NCBI GenBank assembly: GCA_963818645.1
Contig: CAWFTF010000010.1
Location: forward strand, 197,894-261,893
Reading direction: 5' to 3'
DNA from: Gp6-AA40 sp963818645
Lineage (GTDB): Bacteria > Acidobacteriota > Vicinamibacteria > Vicinamibacterales > UBA2999
Length of the DNA: 64,000 nucleotides
Every line of letters begins with the position of its first letter. The first letter of the stretch is position 1. The notes under the pieces were generated by a model. That model did no database searches. It saw only the letters and a list, made by a program, of their open reading frames with translations, and had not been told where the DNA came from. A program made the translations under genes and the position numbers. Shown piece after piece: positions 60,822-64,000 of this stretch.

Positions 60822-62147
60822 ATGCGGGGTCTGCGATTCGCACGCGTTTGTGTCGTCGCCGGCGCAGTGCTGATGGCGCCTGCTCCCCTCTGGGCGCAGA
60901 CGCAGGACGCGCAAGCGCTGCGACAGGAGATCGAGCAATTACGAAAGGAACTCGACACGCTGCAGCAGCAGTACGGCGATCGTTTGAACGCGCTCGAGGC
61001 AAAGCTCAACGCAACTGAGCCGACAGCGCAACAAGCTGCACCGGACGCAGCGCCACAAGCGCCGCAGCAGCCAGCCGCGGCGACCGCGCAGGTTCCGCCC
61101 GGGGCGGAGGGCGCCGGAGGGCCAAGCGGAGCGCTACCCGTGTACGGTGGCTCGGCAGGCTCGAAGGTATTCAACCCGGACATCGCGGTCATCGGCGACT
61201 TCCTTGGTGCCGCGGGATCCAACAGCGTGAACCCGGCGCCCGCGCTCGCCATGCACGAGTCCGAGGCGTCGTTTCAAGCCATCGTCGATCCCTACGCGCG
61301 CGCGGACTTCTTTCTGTCGTTCGGCGAAGAGGGCGTCGAGCTGGAGGAAGGCTTCGTCACGTTTCCTGCCATCCCAGGCGGCCTTCTCTTGCGCGTCGGG
61401 AAGATGCGAGCCGCGTTCGGCAAGGTCAACTCGCTGCACAACCACGTGCTTCCGTGGACCGATCGCCCGATCGTGACCAACAACCTCGTCGGGGGTGAAG
61501 AGGGAATCGACGACGCAGGCATCTCCGTGGCGCGGCTGATTCCGAACCGGTGGATTTTTCTGGAAGCGACGGGACAGGTTTTCCGCGGCGACTCGAGCGA
61601 CCTGTTCCACTCGAGCGAGCGAAGCGATCTGTCGTACGTCGGCCATCTGCGCGGGTATCACGACATCACGGAAAACACGAATGTCGATCTCGGGACGTCG
61701 TTCTCCTACGGGCACAACGCATCGGGCGTGTTCGGCGACGTGGATCTCGGCCGGTTCACGACTCAGCTCTACGGCATGGACGCCACGCTGCGGTGGCGGC
61801 CACTGCAGCGATCCATCTATCGATCCTTCGTCGGCCGCTCGGAGCTGATCTGGAGCCGGCGCGAGCAGCCCGGCACGCAACAGAATGCGTTCGGCTATTT
61901 CGTGTCCGGTGACTACCAGCTCGCGCGCCGCTGGTACACCGGTGCCCGCTACGACCGCTCGGGCCACGCGGACGATGAGGCGCTTCACGACTCTGGGGGA
62001 TCGCTCATGTTGACGTATTGGCCGAGCGAGTTCAGCCAGGTGCGCGGCCAGTACCGGCGAACGAAGTACGCCACCGGGGATCCGGCGAACGAGTTTCTCT
62101 TCCAGTTCCAGTTTTCCATCGGTGCACACGGTGCGCATCCGTTCTGA
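60822..62147 (+). CDS. Outer-membrane porin-like beta-barrel with N-terminal coiled coil
   Basis: 441 residues from ATG 60822, behind GGAG. Signal peptide (about 1-24, ending APLWAQ), coiled coil (DAQALRQEIEQLRKELDTLQ, about 27-60), Ala/Pro linker (about 66-105) and a C-terminal part rich in alternating aromatic strands ending HGAHPF. C-terminal Phe is typical of barrel proteins. The layout is like trimeric or OprP-type porins. It is 28 bp before the metal-binding protein gene, so it may admit Zn/Mn. Confidence 0.7.
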   Translation: MRGLRFARVCVVAGAVLMAPAPLWAQTQDAQALRQEIEQLRKELDTLQQQYGDRLNALEAKLNATEPTAQQAAPDAAPQAPQQPAAATAQVPPGAEGAGGPSGALPVYGGSAGSKVFNPDIAVIGDFLGAAGSNSVNPAPALAMHESEASFQAIVDPYARADFFLSFGEEGVELEEGFVTFPAIPGGLLLRVGKMRAAFGKVNSLHNHVLPWTDRPIVTNNLVGGEEGIDDAGISVARLIPNRWIFLEATGQVFRGDSSDLFHSSERSDLSYVGHLRGYHDITENTNVDLGTSFSYGHNASGVFGDVDLGRFTTQLYGMDATLRWRPLQRSIYRSFVGRSELIWSRREQPGTQQNAFGYFVSGDYQLARRWYTGARYDRSGHADDEALHDSGGSLMLTYWPSEFSQVRGQYRRTKYATGDPANEFLFQFQFSIGAHGAHPF

Positions 62148-62175
62148 AGCAGGTTCGAGGACCTGAGGAGTTGTC

Positions 62176-63114
62176 ATGAAGTTCAAACAGTCGACATGGG
62201 CTGCCGCGTTCGCGATGTCGCTCATCGCTTCGATCGCGCAGGCGCAGGGGAAGCCCAACGTCATCACGACCACAGAGGATCTGGCGGCGATTGCGCGTGA
62301 AGTGGGCGGCGATCGCATCACGGTGGAATCCATCGCCCGCGGATATCAGGATCCGCATTTCGTCGAGGCCAAGCCGAGCTTCATCCTGAAGCTGCAGAAG
62401 GCCGACATCCTGGTGACTGTCGGCCGCGAGTTGGAGATCGGCTGGTTGCCGCCACTCATCCAGCAGAGTCGCAATGCAAAGGTGCAGGTAGGCGGCAGCG
62501 GTTACATCGATGCATCCGTCCAGGCGCGCATCCTGGAGGTTCCGCAGGGCCAGATCACGCGGGCAATGGGCGATGTCCACCCGCTCGGAAACCCACACTA
62601 CTGGCTCGATCCGGAGAACGGAAAAGCGATCGGCAAGGAGATCGTCGATAAGCTCTCACTCCTTCGACCGAACGACCGGACCTTCTTCGAGCAGCGGTTG
62701 AACGACTTCTCGGCCCGCCTCACCGAGGCCGGGAAGCGCTGGGCGGCAACGATGGCGCCCTACAAAGGCACGAAGGTCGTGACCTACCACCGCTCGTTTC
62801 CCAACTTCGCCGAACGGTTCGGACTCGACGTGATCGGGTACGTCGAGCCACGGCCGGGCATTCCGCCGTCGCCACAGCACACGCTCGATCTGATCAACGA
62901 GATGAAACGGCAGAACGTGAAGCTGGTGCTGGTCGAGCCCTACTTCGATCTCAAGACGCCCAACTCCATCGGCCGGGCGACCGGCGCCGAGGTCCTGGTG
63001 ATGCCGCCCTCGGTCGGCGGCGTCAAGGAAGTCACCGATTACTTCTCGCTCTTCGACTACGACATCAACCTTCTCATCGGCGCACTGAAGAAGGTCGGCG
63101 CCCAGACAAACTGA
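62176..63114 (+). CDS. Metal ABC transporter substrate-binding protein (ZnuA/TroA family)
   Basis: 312 residues. Signal peptide (about 1-24, IASIAQAQG) and the cluster-9 solute-binding fold with metal-binding histidines in YQDPHFVEAKPS, GNPHYWLDPENG and VTYHRSFPNF, and an acidic ligand near LVEPYFDLKTPN. No His-rich loop, so Mn or Zn cannot be distinguished. The permease follows 7 bp later. Confidence 0.88.
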   Translation: MKFKQSTWAAAFAMSLIASIAQAQGKPNVITTTEDLAAIAREVGGDRITVESIARGYQDPHFVEAKPSFILKLQKADILVTVGRELEIGWLPPLIQQSRNAKVQVGGSGYIDASVQARILEVPQGQITRAMGDVHPLGNPHYWLDPENGKAIGKEIVDKLSLLRPNDRTFFEQRLNDFSARLTEAGKRWAATMAPYKGTKVVTYHRSFPNFAERFGLDVIGYVEPRPGIPPSPQHTLDLINEMKRQNVKLVLVEPYFDLKTPNSIGRATGAEVLVMPPSVGGVKEVTDYFSLFDYDINLLIGALKKVGAQTN

Positions 63115-63121
63115 GGACACC

Positions 63122-64000
63122 ATGGACTCTGCAATGCTGGCTTTCCTGGCGGCGCCTTTCGTCGCCAGTCTCATTCTGACGGGTATTCACGCCTACCTGG
63201 GCGTGCACGTCGTCGAACGCGGCGTCATCTTCGTCGATCTGTCGCTCGCCCAGATCGCGGCGTTGGGAGCGGCAATCGCCATCCTGCTCCCGATCACGGG
63301 AGGCGACCCGCATGCGCCGGTCGTCTACTGGATCAGCCTCGGGTTCACCTTCATCGGGGCGGCCGTGTTCTCGACGATTCGCGGGCACCGGGCCCGTATC
63401 CCGCAGGAAGCGATCATCGGCATCTGCTACGCCGTGGCGTCGGCCGCGGCCATCCTCGCGATGAGCAAGGCCACCTCCGAGAGCGAGCACCTCAAGGACA
63501 TGCTCGTCGGCAACATCCTCGCGGTGTCGTGGAACGAAGTCTTCGAGACGGCGGGGCTGTACGGTGCGATCGGCGTCTTCCACTACATCTTCCGGAAGAA
63601 GTTCCTGGCGATCTCGCTCGACCATGCGAAGGCCGAAGCGCAGGGGCTCTCGGTGCGCTTCTGGGACTTTCTCTTCTACGCCTCGTTCGGCTTTGTCGTG
63701 ACCTCGTCGGTCGCGATTGCCGGTGTGCTGCTGGTGTTCTGTTACCTGATCGTTCCGTCTGTGGCCGCGATGCTCTATGCCGAGACCGTCGGGCGGCGTC
63801 TCGCAATCGGCTGGACCATGGGCACGATCGTCTCGGCTGTCGGCGTGTACCTCTCTCTCGTGCTCGATCTGCCGACGGGCGCCACGATTGTCTGCACCTT
63901 CGGCATCGTGCTCGCGTTGATGGCGGCACTGCGTCCGCTGATTCGGCGAACCAGTGAGGTGGGAGAGGTCCGCGTACCCGCAAGGAATACGCGGCTCAGC
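63122..64000 (+). CDS. Metal ABC transporter permease (ABC-3 family), incomplete at right edge
   Basis: 293 codons from ATG 63122, still open at the window end. GAGGA precedes the start. About eight membrane segments are visible; RGVIFVDLSLAQIAALGAAI and a later VGNILAVSWNEV are typical of ZnuB/TroC/MntB. It pairs with the upstream binding protein; the ATPase gene is presumably beyond the edge. Confidence 0.88.
   Translation, partial: MDSAMLAFLAAPFVASLILTGIHAYLGVHVVERGVIFVDLSLAQIAALGAAIAILLPITGGDPHAPVVYWISLGFTFIGAAVFSTIRGHRARIPQEAIIGICYAVASAAAILAMSKATSESEHLKDMLVGNILAVSWNEVFETAGLYGAIGVFHYIFRKKFLAISLDHAKAEAQGLSVRFWDFLFYASFGFVVTSSVAIAGVLLVFCYLIVPSVAAMLYAETVGRRLAIGWTMGTIVSAVGVYLSLVLDLPTGATIVCTFGIVLALMAALRPLIRRTSEVGEVRVPARNTRLS

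Overview
This 64 kb window is high-GC chromosomal DNA from a Gram-negative bacterium: it has LPS-core genes, an outer-membrane lipoprotein, a porin and many exported proteins. Gene order and protein style fit Acidobacteriota, most likely the Vicinamibacteria. That placement rests on recognition of RpoB, EF-Tu and synteny, not on a search. I saw no insertion sequence, prophage, CRISPR array or replication origin.

Layout. (1) 1-2606, minus strand: LPS assembly (hldE fragment, O-antigen-ligase-like protein, family 9 glycosyltransferase, Trm112-like protein). (2) 2661-9705, plus strand: a conserved housekeeping run of TPR protein, LolB-like lipoprotein, ispE, tRNA-Gln, prs, rplY, pth, rpsF, rpsR and rplI. 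(3) 9710-30544: about 21 kb of metabolic and transport genes lying between rplI and dnaB, which are often neighbours. It holds flavoenzymes, a cupin, a large BTAD/AAA regulator, an AtoE-type transporter, a pyruvate-dehydrogenase-type E1alpha/E1beta/E2 operon, a succinate-semialdehyde-type dehydrogenase, an AraC-DinB fusion, two MFS transporters and a peroxiredoxin. (4) 30729-41490: dnaB, alr, radA, PIN-TRAM protein, plsC, B3/4 protein, Yip1-like protein (minus), fused ispDF, gltX and rlmB. (5) 41641-55894: tRNA-Thr, Tyr, Gly, Thr, then tuf, rpmG, tRNA-Trp, secE, nusG, rplK, rplA, rplJ, rplL, rpoB and rpoC. (6) 56065-64000: hybrid histidine kinase, FAD monooxygenase-like protein, methyltransferase, a small exported protein, a porin and the first two genes of a Zn/Mn-type ABC importer.

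The most unusual feature is a family of degenerate 7-bp tandem repeats at 17 sites. Most sites carry two arms that are reverse complements of each other, so the transcript or DNA strand could fold into a hairpin. The heptamer differs from site to site (TTGGGAG, GGGATTC, GGACTGA, GGCTCTG, TGCAAAA, ACCGGAG and others), but the period stays 7 and the arms stay complementary. The repeats sit between genes, including inside the ribosomal-protein/RNA-polymerase cluster. They also enter genes: one array lies in alr at the point where its frame breaks, one supplies the hydrophobic core of a lipoprotein signal peptide, and one supplies the ribosome binding site of radA. They resemble the heptanucleotide repeats of filamentous cyanobacteria. 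A separate 399-bp nested inverted repeat fills 16045-16443.

Four genes (BTAD regulator, pdhC, alr, tuf) are interrupted by frame breaks, six in all. Every break is consistent with one extra base. Because tuf is essential, uncorrected sequencing insertions are the likeliest cause for at least some. The alr break coincides with the heptamer array and could instead reflect a change in repeat number.
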